Shown in pieces: positions 1 through 9,280 of a DNA stretch of 64,000 nucleotides. The stretch's first letter is position 1. Each line of letters opens with the position of its first letter. The notes below the pieces were generated by a model. The model saw nothing but the letters and a program-made list of their open reading frames with translations, searched no databases and was not told the DNA's origin. A program made the translations under genes and the position numbers. The DNA lies in contig JAEYXS010000001.1 of assembly GCA_023431185.1 (NCBI GenBank), forward strand, positions 1-64,000. Direction: 5' to 3'. This DNA comes from Verrucomicrobiota bacterium (GTDB lineage: Bacteria; Verrucomicrobiota; Verrucomicrobiia; Limisphaerales; JAEYXS01).

Positions 1-20
1 GGGTGTAAGCCGGGCCGGTA

Positions 21-58
21 ATGAGTTTCAAGTTTTCAGTGTTCAGTTTTCAGCCGGT
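21..58. repeat. 38-nt intergenic repeat, copy 1
   Basis: This 38-nt sequence recurs at 50903-50940 with only two mismatches by eye, in the same orientation. Both copies lie in non-coding repeat-rich DNA. Function unknown; it looks like part of a dispersed intergenic repeat. Confidence 0.7.
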
Positions 59-80
59 TATACCGGAGGCCTAAAAGTTT

Positions 81-125
81 CGTGGCGGGACGCCACGGCA
101 ACTCGCAGGCGAGGACGCCCGCGCT
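81..125. repeat. Two adjacent (A)GGA-loop palindromes
   Basis: At 81-97 a perfect 7-bp stem (CGTGGCG/CGCCACG) encloses the triloop GGA. At 105-122 a second stem of 7 bp with one mismatch encloses AGGA and is followed by GCTAC. They match the architecture of copies at 1128-1144, 43583-43604, 44630-44646 and 50812-50828. Confidence 0.6.
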
Positions 126-138
126 ACTACGATCGGGA

Positions 139-173
139 TTTTGACAGGATTTGCAGGATGAACAGGATTGGGG
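139..173. repeat. 35-bp direct repeat, left copy
   Basis: Identical over 35 nt to 1202-1236. Internally it is built of 9-bp CAGGAT-type units. The two copies lie in direct orientation on either side of the ATP-grasp gene, and related CAGGACTTG units occur at 209-226, inside the gene's 3' end. Confidence 0.8.
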
Positions 174-187
174 TGGTGTTGCCGAAA

Positions 188-1123
188 TCAAACACGGACA
201 CAACCGAGCAGGACTTGCAGGACTTGTGTGGGATCACAGCCGTAAATACCTGAGGCCCACGCGGCATTGGCTTCAACCACGGCCCAGCCTTGCCCCTTGA
301 TATAGCCTACGTCCACGACCAGCGCTGAGGGCATTTCAATGGTCTGCTCCAGCAAGACCGATTCGCAGAATCGTTGAGCTTCAGCCACTTCCTCCGACGG
401 AGATAACCAAAACCCATCAGCATCCTTGGCCAAGCTGTCTTGGCGCCAATAAGCGGAGGCGGTGAGAATCTGACGGTTCAAGATGAAGCAGCGATATTCG
501 ACGGTCCATTCGACAATGTCCTGCACAAGCACGGGCAAATCTTCCGGCAACAAGCCGATGGCAGGCAATTGGCCACCGTGATCATAGACACGGGCCGGAA
601 AACACTTCTCATCGGCGGGTTTAAGGAAGCACCGAGCCGTGATAGTCCGGGCTGCGGCCAAAGTCGTCAGACGCACAGCCCGACCACAATACTTGGCCGG
701 GAGATTCGGAAGCCAATCAATGGCCGGTTCGAGCAGATGAAAACCCAAAGTAGAAGCGACATGCTTGCCGAAAAGTGATTCGCCATAGACAGCAAGCTCC
801 ACAGGCGGAAGCACAGGCACTTTCCAGGAATGCACCCGTTCTATCCTCCAATTCTTCTCAACGCAGGCACGCCAAAGTTTTTGCGTATCGTCGCTCTGGC
901 GGGCAGATAAGAGCAAAGTCGGCACGGCGGGATGGGTGTAAGGGGAAACGGGAAGAAATTCAATGCGTATCCAGAACCAGGTATCACTTTGGAGCACTCC
1001 ATTGAAGTTCAGAGGGGGTGAGATTGTGTTTGGAGGCGATGGAGTTTTTGGACGTTGAAGCGGCTTAAAAGCCGCGCTCCTTTGGCGATGGGCGTTTTTA
1101 ATACGATCAACTCGTTTGGACAT
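188..1123 (-). CDS. ATP-grasp domain protein, R2K-clade type
   Basis: A 311-residue soluble protein. The central and C-terminal part resembles the R2K clade of ATP-grasp enzymes: FLKPADEKCFPARVY near residue 165, VEYRCFILNRQI near 210, and a C-terminal VVDVGYIKGQGWAVVEAN segment with the acidic and Asn residues expected to bind Mg-ATP. ATP-grasp enzymes join a carboxylate to an amine or thiol; the substrate here cannot be told. The first 42 residues are low-complexity and overlap a palindromic repeat (1060-1075), so the true start may be the GTG at 997. The gene stands alone between 35-bp direct repeats, and its last codons run into similar repeat units. Confidence 0.7.
   Translation of the reverse strand: MSKRVDRIKNAHRQRSAAFKPLQRPKTPSPPNTISPPLNFNGVLQSDTWFWIRIEFLPVSPYTHPAVPTLLLSARQSDDTQKLWRACVEKNWRIERVHSWKVPVLPPVELAVYGESLFGKHVASTLGFHLLEPAIDWLPNLPAKYCGRAVRLTTLAAARTITARCFLKPADEKCFPARVYDHGGQLPAIGLLPEDLPVLVQDIVEWTVEYRCFILNRQILTASAYWRQDSLAKDADGFWLSPSEEVAEAQRFCESVLLEQTIEMPSALVVDVGYIKGQGWAVVEANAAWASGIYGCDPTQVLQVLLGCVRV
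1060..1075. repeat. Palindrome GCGGCTT/AAGCCGC
   Basis: A perfect 7-bp stem with a two-base AA centre, followed by GCTCC, the same 3' flank as the GGA-loop palindromes. It lies in the doubtful 5' part of the ATP-grasp frame. Confidence 0.5.
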
Positions 1124-1127
1124 GGCT

Positions 1128-1144
1128 GCGGGTCGGAGACCCGC
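1128..1144. repeat. GGA-loop palindrome
   Basis: Perfect 7-bp stem GCGGGTC/GACCCGC around the triloop GGA, followed by GCTTC. It lies directly upstream of the annotated start of the ATP-grasp gene. Confidence 0.65.
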
Positions 1145-1201
1145 GCTTCTCTCCTAGAAATTCGCCCCCTGACCCAAAGGCAGGGGCAAGGCGGTTTTGT
1201 T

Positions 1202-1236
1202 TTTTGACAGGATTTGCAGGATGAACAGGATTGGGG
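1202..1236. repeat. 35-bp direct repeat, right copy
   Basis: Identical to 139-173 and in the same orientation, so the two copies bracket the ATP-grasp gene. Confidence 0.8.
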
Positions 1237-1576
1237 GTATACTAAAGAACGATCAATTTGCCGAAACCCTTTCAGGGTATTCCTTTTCTTTGCATACCCA
1301 GGGTAGCTCGTTCCTCGCAACCCTGGGCTGATGGATGGAACTCCGTTGGAGTTCGGAAAGGTGTGGGATTGGGCTTAGATGGTTGCGGTGTTGCCTGAGC
1401 AACTGGGTGGGGTGGAGGTGGCTTTTAGGATTGGCAAGGGCTCGACGGAGTCTCGCCCTACCATACCAGGTATGGGACTTTGTTTGCACCGGGGCGGGAT
1501 GTGGTGGATGATGGGGATAGTGCGTGATGCCGGTGATGTGGCGCCGGCGGGCGACAGAGAGAAAGTATTTTAAATC

Positions 1577-1993
1577 ATGCCGAGTTTTGATCTGTCAGCG
1601 GATGAGGCGAAGTTCCGGAAGGATCTCGGGGCGTTGCGGCTGAGCCTGATGGCGCTGCACAAGGCGCTAATCGATTCCGAGAAGATGGCGTATGAGGAGA
1701 CGTTCGGGGAGATCGCATCGCCGAACCAATTTCTCCAACTGCTGATCGCCGATCCGTGGTTTGCGTGGCTGCATCCGGTGTCGGAGCTGGTGGTGGCGAT
1801 CGATGAATTGCTGGAGGGCAAAGAGCCGGTGACGGGGGCCAACGCCGGGGTCATCGTGAAGCAGACGAAGGCGTTGCTGGTGGCGTCCGAGGAGGGGCAA
1901 GGTTTTGCGCGGAGCTATTTTGAGGCGCTGCAACGGGAGCCGGATGTGGTGATGGCGCATGCGGAGGTGGGAAAGTACCTGAAACAGTTTTAG
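1577..1993 (+). CDS. Hypothetical protein, 138 aa
   Basis: I do not recognise a named family. The protein is a soluble, largely helical 138-residue polypeptide without signal peptide or membrane segment; hydrophobic and charged residues alternate as in a helical bundle (residues 20-125). The ATG follows a GAGAGA stretch at 1556-1562 that may serve as a weak ribosome binding site. Codon use resembles the neighbouring genuine genes and the other frames look like shadows, which supports coding. It is flanked on both sides by repeat DNA, so no operon partner helps assign a role. Confidence 0.6.
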   Translation: MPSFDLSADEAKFRKDLGALRLSLMALHKALIDSEKMAYEETFGEIASPNQFLQLLIADPWFAWLHPVSELVVAIDELLEGKEPVTGANAGVIVKQTKALLVASEEGQGFARSYFEALQREPDVVMAHAEVGKYLKQF

Positions 1994-2555
1994 GGAAACA
2001 TCGAACATCGAACGCCCAACATCCAACATCGAAAGCAATGGCGAGGGGATGAGGGGAAATCCCAAGTTCAAACTCAAAGCTCAAAAGAAGCTCCAAGTTC
2101 AAAGGGCAAAGCTGCAAACAGGGTGATGGGGATGAGTTTTTCTGAAATTTTATGTGAACGTATTGGAACGTAGTGGAACGCAAGGCTAACGCTCCTTTCC
2201 GAAAGCTGGCAGGGTGGCGGCAGATGAAGAACGGAAAAAGCGGGAAGAAAGATGGCTGGAGGGGTGAAAAGGATGAATTTTGTGTGGATGTAGTGGGATG
2301 TAGTGAGATGCAGTGCTAACGCTGGCGGGGATTTGGTGGCAGATTGGGGGCGTATGAAAGACAGATGTAGATGGAAAATGGTGGATAGTGGATGGGGCGG
2401 ATTGGCGTCAGAGCACATGGCAGTCAATCTGGAGGGTTTTGGCTTCGTCAGCGGCTGGCTGCCCCGACTTGGCAGTACGGGGTTTAGGACAGCCAGACCT
2501 AGCTTCAAAGGGGCAAAATTACCGTTTCTTTTTGGCGGAAAGTGTGGCTAATTCA
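1994..2555. other. Gene-free spacer with tandem motifs
   Basis: About 560 nt without a credible gene. It contains an AACATCGAAC-type tandem run (1997-2035), an 'aagttcaaa' run (2062-2105), two similar segments ending in 'gctaacgct' (2150-2192 and 2285-2325), and an imperfect nested stem-loop at 2455-2496. Such sequence is typical of decayed intergenic repeats. Confidence 0.55.
2455..2496. other. Nested stem-loop upstream of DUF4175-like gene
   Basis: CTGGCTG (2455-2461) can pair with CAGCCAG (2490-2496), and the adjacent CCCCG (2462-2466) with CGGGG (2478-2482), leaving a 7-nt bulge on one side. It lies 60 nt before the chosen start. It could be a leader structure or another repeat. Confidence 0.35.
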
Positions 2556-5500
2556 ATGAAGTCTATGTCCACCCAACTCAGTCCCGTGATCGTCCAGAAG
2601 CTGGAGGCGTTTAGCCGTCGTTGGCGCAAGCTGGTTTTGACACGCGGAGCGGCCGAGGGCGTGGTGAGTTTTCTGGGCGGGATGACGGTGGTGGCGCTGG
2701 TGGATCGCGTGGTATTGATGCCGGAGGGAGCACGGTATTTCCTGAGCGTGGCGGTTTATGGGGCGACCGGGGCGGTCGTGTGGTTCGGCTGCCTGCGGCA
2801 TCTGCGCAAGGTGCCCAGCCCCAAGGAGGTAGCGCGCATGGTGGAGAAGCTGAAGCCGGACTTGCGCGAGGATCTGATCTCGGCCGTGGAACTGGCGGAT
2901 GCGGACTCGGCGGAATGGGATTCTCCGATCTTCCGCAAGCTGCTCCAAGACGATGTGCAACGGCGGGTGGAGAAGATCGAGATCGAGGAGCTTTTGCCGA
3001 ACCGGCTGATCTCGCGGTGGTTGATCGGCTCGATCGGGGTCATCATGGCGTGCGGGTTTCTGGCACTGGCACCGGGGCTGGGTTTCACGCGGTTGATGGC
3101 GCGGGCGATGGCGCCGATGGCGAATATCGAGCGCGTTTCCAGCGTGAAAATCAAGTTGCTGGAGCCGGCGAACGGTGATGCGCCGGTGCCACGGGGTGAT
3201 CCGATTTCTTTCATGGTGGAACTCGGCGGGCCGGAAGTGGAGCGCGCCTACCTGGAGATCGTGCAGCCGGATGGCCGCAGCGAACGCATCACGATGAATG
3301 CAGCGGGCGGGCATCGCTTCACGGCGAGTGCGAACGTGGCGAATGAATCGCTGGAATATCGCATCCGCGCCGGTGACGCGATGACGCGTTATTACAAGCT
3401 CAGTTCCCTGCCCCGGCCGCATGTGGCGAAGTTCCACAAGACGTATGAATTTCCGGCATACGCACAGATGCCTGCGCAAACAGTGAGCGAGGACAACGGT
3501 GATCTGACGGCGTTGGAAGGCAGTTCCGCCGTGGTGAAGATCGCGGCGAACCAGAAGATCAAGGAAGGCGCGTTGCTGGTGGAACAGGCGGGACGCAAGA
3601 ACGAGATCCCCCTCACCCGCGTGACGGATACAGAGTGGTCGGCCGCGGTGCCGATGACGGCAGCAGGAACTTACACAGTGAAGCTCGTCTCGGCGGAAAC
3701 GGGATTCGAGAACAAGTTCAGTCCGCAGTATGAGATCCGTCCGGCAGCGGACTTGTTGCCGCTGGTGAGCATCGATCAACCGGCGAAGGACCAGGTGCTG
3801 CCGCCGGATGAGGTTTTGGATTTCAGCGCGACGGCGAAGGATGATCTGGCGCTCACGCAGGTGAACCAGATGGTGCGCGTGAACGAAGGGCAATGGCAAT
3901 CGATGCCACTCCTGAACACGCGCACGAACGAAACGGTCCTCGCGCGCAAGTGGGATCTGCTGGACCTGAAGCTGGTGCCGGGCGATCGCGTGACGACGAA
4001 GCTGGTGGCCATCGACGTGAAGGGCAATCGCGCAGAGTCCGTTCCCCTCACCTTGCAGATCAGTTCGCCAGGGCTGGATCCGAAACGGTTGAAGGCGATG
4101 CAGGCGCAACGCGAGTTCCTGCGGACCTTGGACAGTCTGGAACAGATTTCATCGAACTTGCGGGCCATCGTGGGCAAGGAAGGCGGGCGCGATCTCAAGC
4201 AGGGTGAAGCGCTGGCGCGCCAGCAGGTCTTGAGCGGGGCGCGGTCGGCGATGGAAGAAGTGGACCGGCAGATCGCCCAGGTGGAGCAGCGCTTGAAGGA
4301 GGCGATCCCGCAAGCAGCAGCCGGTCGTGAAGCGGCCGATCTCGCGCTTGTGGGCCATGCGATCAGTGCTTTCAAGAACGAGCATATCGCCCGGGCACGG
4401 ATGGAATTCGAGCAACTGGCGGCGGCGAACACCGCGGAGGCCGCGAAGCTGGAGCCGAAGGAATTGCTGGAGCAGGTGAATCACGCGTACGGCATCGCGG
4501 AAAGGACGTCGAAGGCGTTCAACGACATTTTATCCTCCACGGAAGCGGGGCTGACTTCAGCGACGTTGCAATATCTGAGCGCTGAACAGCAGAAGGTCAT
4601 CCTGCCGCTCAACGCGAATCCGAGCGACGCAGCGAACCAGGAACGACTGGCCCGGCGGCAAGAGGGTGCGAGCCGCGAAGTGCAGGTGGTGGAGAACCTG
4701 ATGAAGGCGATGGGCGCGCATATGCCCCGCAATTTCCAGGACCGCACGCGCAAGCTGCAGGAGGGATTGGAGAAATCACGCGGCACGATGGAAAAGCTGC
4801 TCGTGGAGAAGAAAACGAAAGACATCCTGAGCACGTCACGCGAATTTCAGAAGAGCATCGACGGCACATTGCAACAGTTCAGCGGCATGGAGCAGGAACT
4901 GGCACGCAACGCGGTGAAGGCGCGCGAGTATCTGGCGCAGTTCGCCAAGAATCCGCTGGAGAAACTGGACCGGGCCCGCAAGACGGCGGAACAAGTCGCT
5001 TACGACGAGAAGAAGATCGAGGAACTAAAGGCGAAGAACAAGCCCACCGACAAGGAAGCGGCGCGGATGGCCGAGAACAAAGAGAAGCTGGAACGTGAGT
5101 GGAAAGCCGTCACCGAGCAGCTCAAAGACCGGGCGAAGTGGGAGGAATTGCGGAAGGATGCGGATGCCCAATTCGTGGCGGATGCCTCCAAGACCGCACA
5201 GGCGCTAAGCGCGATGCGGGCGGCGAACAGCAGCGAGACGAAGGCGCAAGAGACGGCGGCGAACCTGAAGCAGATCCAGGAGGCTTACCAGAAGCTGGAA
5301 GGGGCGCATACCTTGACGGAGCTGAACCAGAGCGCGCGGCAGATGGCGAACCAGGAACGCTACGAGAGCAAGGAGATGGAAGCAGCCACGCAGCGTCCGA
5401 AGGATTGGGAGTGGCTGAACCAGAAGTTGCAGAACGCGCCCAAGGATCTGGAGAAGGCGCAGTTGTCCGAAGCCACGCGCAAAGCGGCTCAGCAGGCGCT

Positions 5501-7700
5501 GAACACGCCGCAGACACAGGAGATCCAGAAGGAGATGAGCCAGCGGCAGTCCCCTGCCCGCCCGGCGAATTCGGTGGCGGATGAATTTGAGAAGCTGGCC
5601 GCGGACATCAAGCAGGCGCAGACCGCGGCCCAAGCGGAAGTGAACGCGGCACGGCAGCAGATCGCCGCCACCGCACCAAAGCTGAGCGAGATGATGGCGG
5701 GCCTGGCGGAGGAAGCGCAGAAGCAGCAACAGATGACCGAGCAGGCAGCGGAGAAAGGCGCGAGCAATGCCGCCGAGATGCAGGACATCACGCGCAAGCA
5801 ACTGGCCGAGCAGAAGGAACTCACGGAGCAGGTAAAGGAATTGCAGGATGCCATCCGCCGCGATGCGAACGCGCAGGACATCACCTCGAAGGAAGGGCGC
5901 GAGCGCTCCCGGGATGCGGATGACGCCGCCGCGATGTTACGCGAGCCGCCACCAAAGGCAGAAGCGGCCTTGCGCGAAGCGATGATGGCCCGGGATGCGG
6001 CCGAGCAAAAGGCAGCAATGCAGTCCGCCGCGCAACAGCAGAAGCAGTTGAGCAAGGCGCTACAACAGCTCGCGGAACATTTTGAGAATGCGGAGATGGG
6101 CAAGGCGGAATTGAGCCGGGCCGAGCTGCGCAAGAACGAAGAGGAATTGGGCATCAAGGGCGCGCTGGATTCGCAATACAACAAGGCGGAACAGATGGCG
6201 CAGATGCAGCAGAAGTCGCCGGATGAATTGATCCGCGAACTGGAGAAGGAACTGGCGACGAACGAGCCGATGCGCAAGGAGCTGGACAAGCTCGCGGACA
6301 CGTCGCTGGATGCCGCGAAGGCCAGCTTGCAGAAGGCCGCACAGACGGAAACGGACCTGGCGAAATCGCTGGAGAACGTGACGAAGGCGAACGAGCAGAA
6401 GAACACGCTCGGCGAGCAGATGAAGCAGCTCGCGCAGCAGGCAGGACAACTGGGCAACACGGAGGTGCCGGGCATCCGCATGGATGCGGCGAATGCGAAA
6501 GCAGATCTGGCCAAGGAACTGGACCGTTCTTCCCAAGCCTTGCAACAGGCGGCGAACAATGCGCCGAAGGACTTGAGCAAGATCACGCCGCAGCAGGCGC
6601 AACAAGCACAAGACATTGTGAAGCCGTTGCAAGAAGCGGCGAATGACTTGCGCGCCGCGGCAGGCAAAGCGGATCAGGCCTTGAAGAACACTTCGCCCAC
6701 GGATGCGAAGGCGACATCCGCACAAGCGGCGAAGGGCAAGTCCGAAACGGCCGCGAACAAGGCGCAGCAACTGGTATCGCAAGCGCAGAAACTCGCGGAC
6801 ACACTGAAGACGCTGGCGAATTCCAACAGCGGTGAACTGGCCAAAGCGGCCGAGGCGCAGAAGCCGTTGGCCAATGAATTGACGATGGCGGGCGCGGATA
6901 TCGCGCGTTCCGGCCGTCACGAGGCGCGACTGGGCACGCAGCAAGGCGAGGCATTGCAGAAGGTCGGCAAACAGACGCAGGAGCTGGGCGAGAAGGCATT
7001 GCCGACCACAGCGGAGCAAGTGGCGAAGGCGAGTTCCGCGAACGAAGCGAAGCCCGCGATCGATACAGCGAAGAAAGCGGTGGAAGGCCAATTGGCAGCC
7101 TTGAATCAAGCCACGGCCAATGCCGCTGCCCCGGCTCCGGCGCAGAAAGCCTCCACGACACCTGATCTGGCGAGTGTGTTGCAAGAACTCGCCCCGGCGG
7201 AATCGCAATGGAAGGCGCGCACGCTGGACCGATTGGACCAGGCGATGAATTCCCCGCAGTCACAGCAGCAGGCTGGTCAACAAGGCCAACAGGGCCAGCA
7301 ACAGCAGCAAGGTCAGCAACCGAACGGGCAGCAACAGCAAAGCGGCCAATCAGCGCAGGAAGCAGCCCAGCAAGCCGCGCAACAGGCGATGCAGGACGCA
7401 GCCAAGGCGCAGCAGCAATCCATGGCACAGGCGCGCAACTCAGGTCAGACGCCGGGCCTGGCACAGGATTCAGAATCGCAAGGTGACGGCATGCAAGGGG
7501 CGTTCAAGGCGGCGAAGAGCGCTGAGAATGGCAACCTGCCGGACGTCGAGGCGATGTGGACAGGTGAATGGGGCAAGCTGCCGCCGAAGATGGCGGAAGG
7601 CTTGCTGGAGGCACGGCGCGAGAATCTCTCCGGCGAGTATCGCACGATGGTGGAAACGTATTTCAAGGTGTTGGCCGAACGGGCCCGGACGTCGAAATGA
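2556..7700 (+). CDS. Giant DUF4175-like membrane coiled-coil protein
   Basis: A 1714-residue protein. Two membrane segments lie near residues 32-52 and 60-80 and a third near 150-172, followed by an Ig-like periplasmic region (about 180-510). The rest is a very long Ala/Gln/Lys/Glu-rich coiled-coil tract. Residues around 1565-1610 are a run rich in Gln and Gly. The arrangement matches DUF4175-like proteins of Verrucomicrobia and Planctomycetes, usually encoded with MoxR ATPase and DUF58 genes; those partners are not in this window. The ATG at 2556 (alternative 2565) follows a GGCGGAAAG sequence; an upstream ATG at 2388 would add 56 atypical residues. Its stop overlaps the next start by four bases, so the two are probably co-translated. 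Role inferred only: cell-envelope scaffold. Confidence 0.8.
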   Translation: MKSMSTQLSPVIVQKLEAFSRRWRKLVLTRGAAEGVVSFLGGMTVVALVDRVVLMPEGARYFLSVAVYGATGAVVWFGCLRHLRKVPSPKEVARMVEKLKPDLREDLISAVELADADSAEWDSPIFRKLLQDDVQRRVEKIEIEELLPNRLISRWLIGSIGVIMACGFLALAPGLGFTRLMARAMAPMANIERVSSVKIKLLEPANGDAPVPRGDPISFMVELGGPEVERAYLEIVQPDGRSERITMNAAGGHRFTASANVANESLEYRIRAGDAMTRYYKLSSLPRPHVAKFHKTYEFPAYAQMPAQTVSEDNGDLTALEGSSAVVKIAANQKIKEGALLVEQAGRKNEIPLTRVTDTEWSAAVPMTAAGTYTVKLVSAETGFENKFSPQYEIRPAADLLPLVSIDQPAKDQVLPPDEVLDFSATAKDDLALTQVNQMVRVNEGQWQSMPLLNTRTNETVLARKWDLLDLKLVPGDRVTTKLVAIDVKGNRAESVPLTLQISSPGLDPKRLKAMQAQREFLRTLDSLEQISSNLRAIVGKEGGRDLKQGEALARQQVLSGARSAMEEVDRQIAQVEQRLKEAIPQAAAGREAADLALVGHAISAFKNEHIARARMEFEQLAAANTAEAAKLEPKELLEQVNHAYGIAERTSKAFNDILSSTEAGLTSATLQYLSAEQQKVILPLNANPSDAANQERLARRQEGASREVQVVENLMKAMGAHMPRNFQDRTRKLQEGLEKSRGTMEKLLVEKKTKDILSTSREFQKSIDGTLQQFSGMEQELARNAVKAREYLAQFAKNPLEKLDRARKTAEQVAYDEKKIEELKAKNKPTDKEAARMAENKEKLEREWKAVTEQLKDRAKWEELRKDADAQFVADASKTAQALSAMRAANSSETKAQETAANLKQIQEAYQKLEGAHTLTELNQSARQMANQERYESKEMEAATQRPKDWEWLNQKLQNAPKDLEKAQLSEATRKAAQQALNTPQTQEIQKEMSQRQSPARPANSVADEFEKLAADIKQAQTAAQAEVNAARQQIAATAPKLSEMMAGLAEEAQKQQQMTEQAAEKGASNAAEMQDITRKQLAEQKELTEQVKELQDAIRRDANAQDITSKEGRERSRDADDAAAMLREPPPKAEAALREAMMARDAAEQKAAMQSAAQQQKQLSKALQQLAEHFENAEMGKAELSRAELRKNEEELGIKGALDSQYNKAEQMAQMQQKSPDELIRELEKELATNEPMRKELDKLADTSLDAAKASLQKAAQTETDLAKSLENVTKANEQKNTLGEQMKQLAQQAGQLGNTEVPGIRMDAANAKADLAKELDRSSQALQQAANNAPKDLSKITPQQAQQAQDIVKPLQEAANDLRAAAGKADQALKNTSPTDAKATSAQAAKGKSETAANKAQQLVSQAQKLADTLKTLANSNSGELAKAAEAQKPLANELTMAGADIARSGRHEARLGTQQGEALQKVGKQTQELGEKALPTTAEQVAKASSANEAKPAIDTAKKAVEGQLAALNQATANAAAPAPAQKASTTPDLASVLQELAPAESQWKARTLDRLDQAMNSPQSQQQAGQQGQQGQQQQQGQQPNGQQQQSGQSAQEAAQQAAQQAMQDAAKAQQQSMAQARNSGQTPGLAQDSESQGDGMQGAFKAAKSAENGNLPDVEAMWTGEWGKLPPKMAEGLLEARRENLSGEYRTMVETYFKVLAERARTSK

Positions 7701-8812
7701 AAGCAAGGATTTGGGCCATATTTTTGAGTGTCACGCTGGGGATCTCCCCTGCCCTGACACTGCACGCGCAAGAAGCAGCCAAAGATGATCCGATCGATGC
7801 TTCGGTGAAGCGTGGCGTGGCTTACCTGATGTCGGTGCAGAACGCCGAGGGTGCTTATCTGGATCCCGAACGCGGCAATCAGTATAGCAGCGTGATGAGC
7901 GCGCTGGCGGTGCTCTCGATGGCTTCCGTGGGGCATCAGCCGACGGACAAGACGCCCGAGGGACTTTCCTTGCGGAAGGGCATCGACTTCCTGCTGCGCG
8001 CGGACCGGCAACGGCCGGACGGTTATTTTGGTAACACGGACAGCTCGCGCATGTATGGACACGGCATTATCACACTGGCCTTGTGTGAGATGCTCGGCAT
8101 GGGTGTGGATGCCAGCCAGGACAAGCTGCTGAGGGAGCGTTGCCAAAAATCCATCGAACTTATTTTACGTTCACAACGCGTGAAGAAGCACAGCCCGCGT
8201 TTCGATGGCGGCTGGCGCTATACGCCGGAATCGGGTGATGCCGATCTGTCGGTGACGATCTGGCAGTTGCTGTCCTTGCGTTCGGCCAAGAACGCCGGAC
8301 TTGCCGTACCGAAAGAGGCGATTGATTCCGCTGTGGAATATCTCAAGCAGAGTTACAAATCCGAGCGTGATGCGAATGGATTGCCGACAAACATGAGGAG
8401 CGGGTTCGCTTACCAGCCCGGCGGCAGCCCAGAGTTCGCCACAACTGCGGCAGGCCTGTTGGCCTTGCAGATCTGCGGCGAATACAACGCACCCGAGGTC
8501 ATCGGGTCATCCGACTGGCTGCTCGACATGACGACTGGTGGCGGCCCGCGCAAGCATCGCATCCAATACAGCCAGCGCTGGTTTTTCTACGGGCTCTACT
8601 ACTTCTCCCAAGGCATGCAAAAGCGCGGTGGCGTCTATGCGAGCGAAGCGAAATCCATCGTGGAGAAAATGCTCATCACGAACCAGCAGCAGGACGGTTC
8701 CTGGATCAGCGGTGACGGTCAGGAACGTAACGCGGGTAAAGTTTACAGCACTTCGCTGGCTATACTCTGCTTCGCGGTGAAGTACCACTATCTGCCGATC
8801 TATCAGAATTAG
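7697..8812 (+). CDS. Secreted prenyltransferase/squalene-oxidase repeat protein
   Basis: A 371-residue protein with a signal peptide (cleavage likely after ALTLHAQ near residue 25). The mature part has repeated alpha-toroid motifs as in terpene cyclases and prenyltransferases: GVAYLMSVQNAEGAYL near 37, GIDFLLRADRQRPDGYFG near 100, FDGGWRYTP near 165 and QQDGSWISGDGQERN near 330. It lacks an obvious DXDD cyclase motif, so it is probably a binding toroid rather than a cyclase. The ATG at 7697 overlaps the stop of the DUF4175-like gene (ATGA). This pair is common in Planctomycetes and Verrucomicrobia, which suggests the two proteins act together at the cell envelope. Confidence 0.8.
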   Translation: MKARIWAIFLSVTLGISPALTLHAQEAAKDDPIDASVKRGVAYLMSVQNAEGAYLDPERGNQYSSVMSALAVLSMASVGHQPTDKTPEGLSLRKGIDFLLRADRQRPDGYFGNTDSSRMYGHGIITLALCEMLGMGVDASQDKLLRERCQKSIELILRSQRVKKHSPRFDGGWRYTPESGDADLSVTIWQLLSLRSAKNAGLAVPKEAIDSAVEYLKQSYKSERDANGLPTNMRSGFAYQPGGSPEFATTAAGLLALQICGEYNAPEVIGSSDWLLDMTTGGGPRKHRIQYSQRWFFYGLYYFSQGMQKRGGVYASEAKSIVEKMLITNQQQDGSWISGDGQERNAGKVYSTSLAILCFAVKYHYLPIYQN

Positions 8813-8813
8813 C

Positions 8814-9146
8814 TCAAGGCAGTTCGATGTGAGGCGGGGTGTAGCGTTGGTCGATGAGGTCTTTCGGCTGAGTCTGGTGCGGGAGCCGAGGTGACTTCAT
8901 TGGGAAGGACTTCGGCCACTCATCCACCCTGGCAGGGACAGCCCGATAACGGGGAGGTTCAACCGTTTCAGATTTCATTCCCGCCGGAAGATCATAAAGC
9001 AAGCGATACTGTTCGATGGCCTTTTCCAATCTCGCGCTATCCTGGGCTGGCTGGTTTTTCGGTCGGTCAGGCAACGAATAACCGACCAGAATACCCACCG
9101 CCAAACCGATCATGAGCATCCATAAAGGTGATGTCTTAAGTTTCAT
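8814..9146 (-). CDS. Small membrane-anchored hypothetical protein
   Basis: A 110-residue protein starting MKLKTSP, with one membrane segment at about residues 8-26 (WMLMIGLAVGILVGYSL) followed by a charged, proline-rich outer part. An ATG 17 codons upstream (9197) gives a less likely N-terminus without a good signal sequence. It is convergent with the preceding gene; the stop codons are one base apart. No family recognised. Confidence 0.6.
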   Translation of the reverse strand: MKLKTSPLWMLMIGLAVGILVGYSLPDRPKNQPAQDSARLEKAIEQYRLLYDLPAGMKSETVEPPRYRAVPARVDEWPKSFPMKSPRLPHQTQPKDLIDQRYTPPHIELP

Positions 9147-9220
9147 GGGCAATGCCTGCTTGTTGTGTAGAGTATCAATACGCCGCCAAGCCTCCAAAGT
9201 CTAGGGACGTTTTATCGATG

Positions 9221-9253
9221 GAAAACAAAAAGGACGGCCAGAGCTGGCCGTCC
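9221..9253 (-). terminator. Intrinsic terminator of transaldolase gene
   Basis: On the minus strand, a perfect 10-bp stem (GGACGGCCAG/CTGGCCGTCC with an AG or AGCT turn, 9232-9253) is followed by TTTTTGTTTTC. It sits 28 bases after the stop of the transaldolase gene. Confidence 0.9.
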
Positions 9254-9280
9254 CCTTGTGAGATAAGTTAAAACGATGAC

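Larger units (their letters stand above)
1124..1576. other. Gene-free repeat-rich spacer
   Basis: No convincing gene is seen in about 450 nt. It holds the palindrome at 1128, a stem-loop with a following T-rich stretch near 1165-1208, the right 35-bp direct repeat (1202-1236), and a stretch at 1260-1380 of inverted 'accctttcagggt' and 'ccctgggct' type motifs that look like degenerate dispersed repeats. Confidence 0.6.

Noticed and set aside
1379..1573. 64-codon plus-strand frame in the spacer before the 138-residue gene
   Set aside because: It covers degenerate repeats, and there is no ribosome binding site or coding-like composition.
5489..7208. Large minus-strand frames opposite the DUF4175-like gene
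   Set aside because: Ala/Arg/Leu/Cys-rich shadows of the repetitive coiled coil; no domain or start signal.
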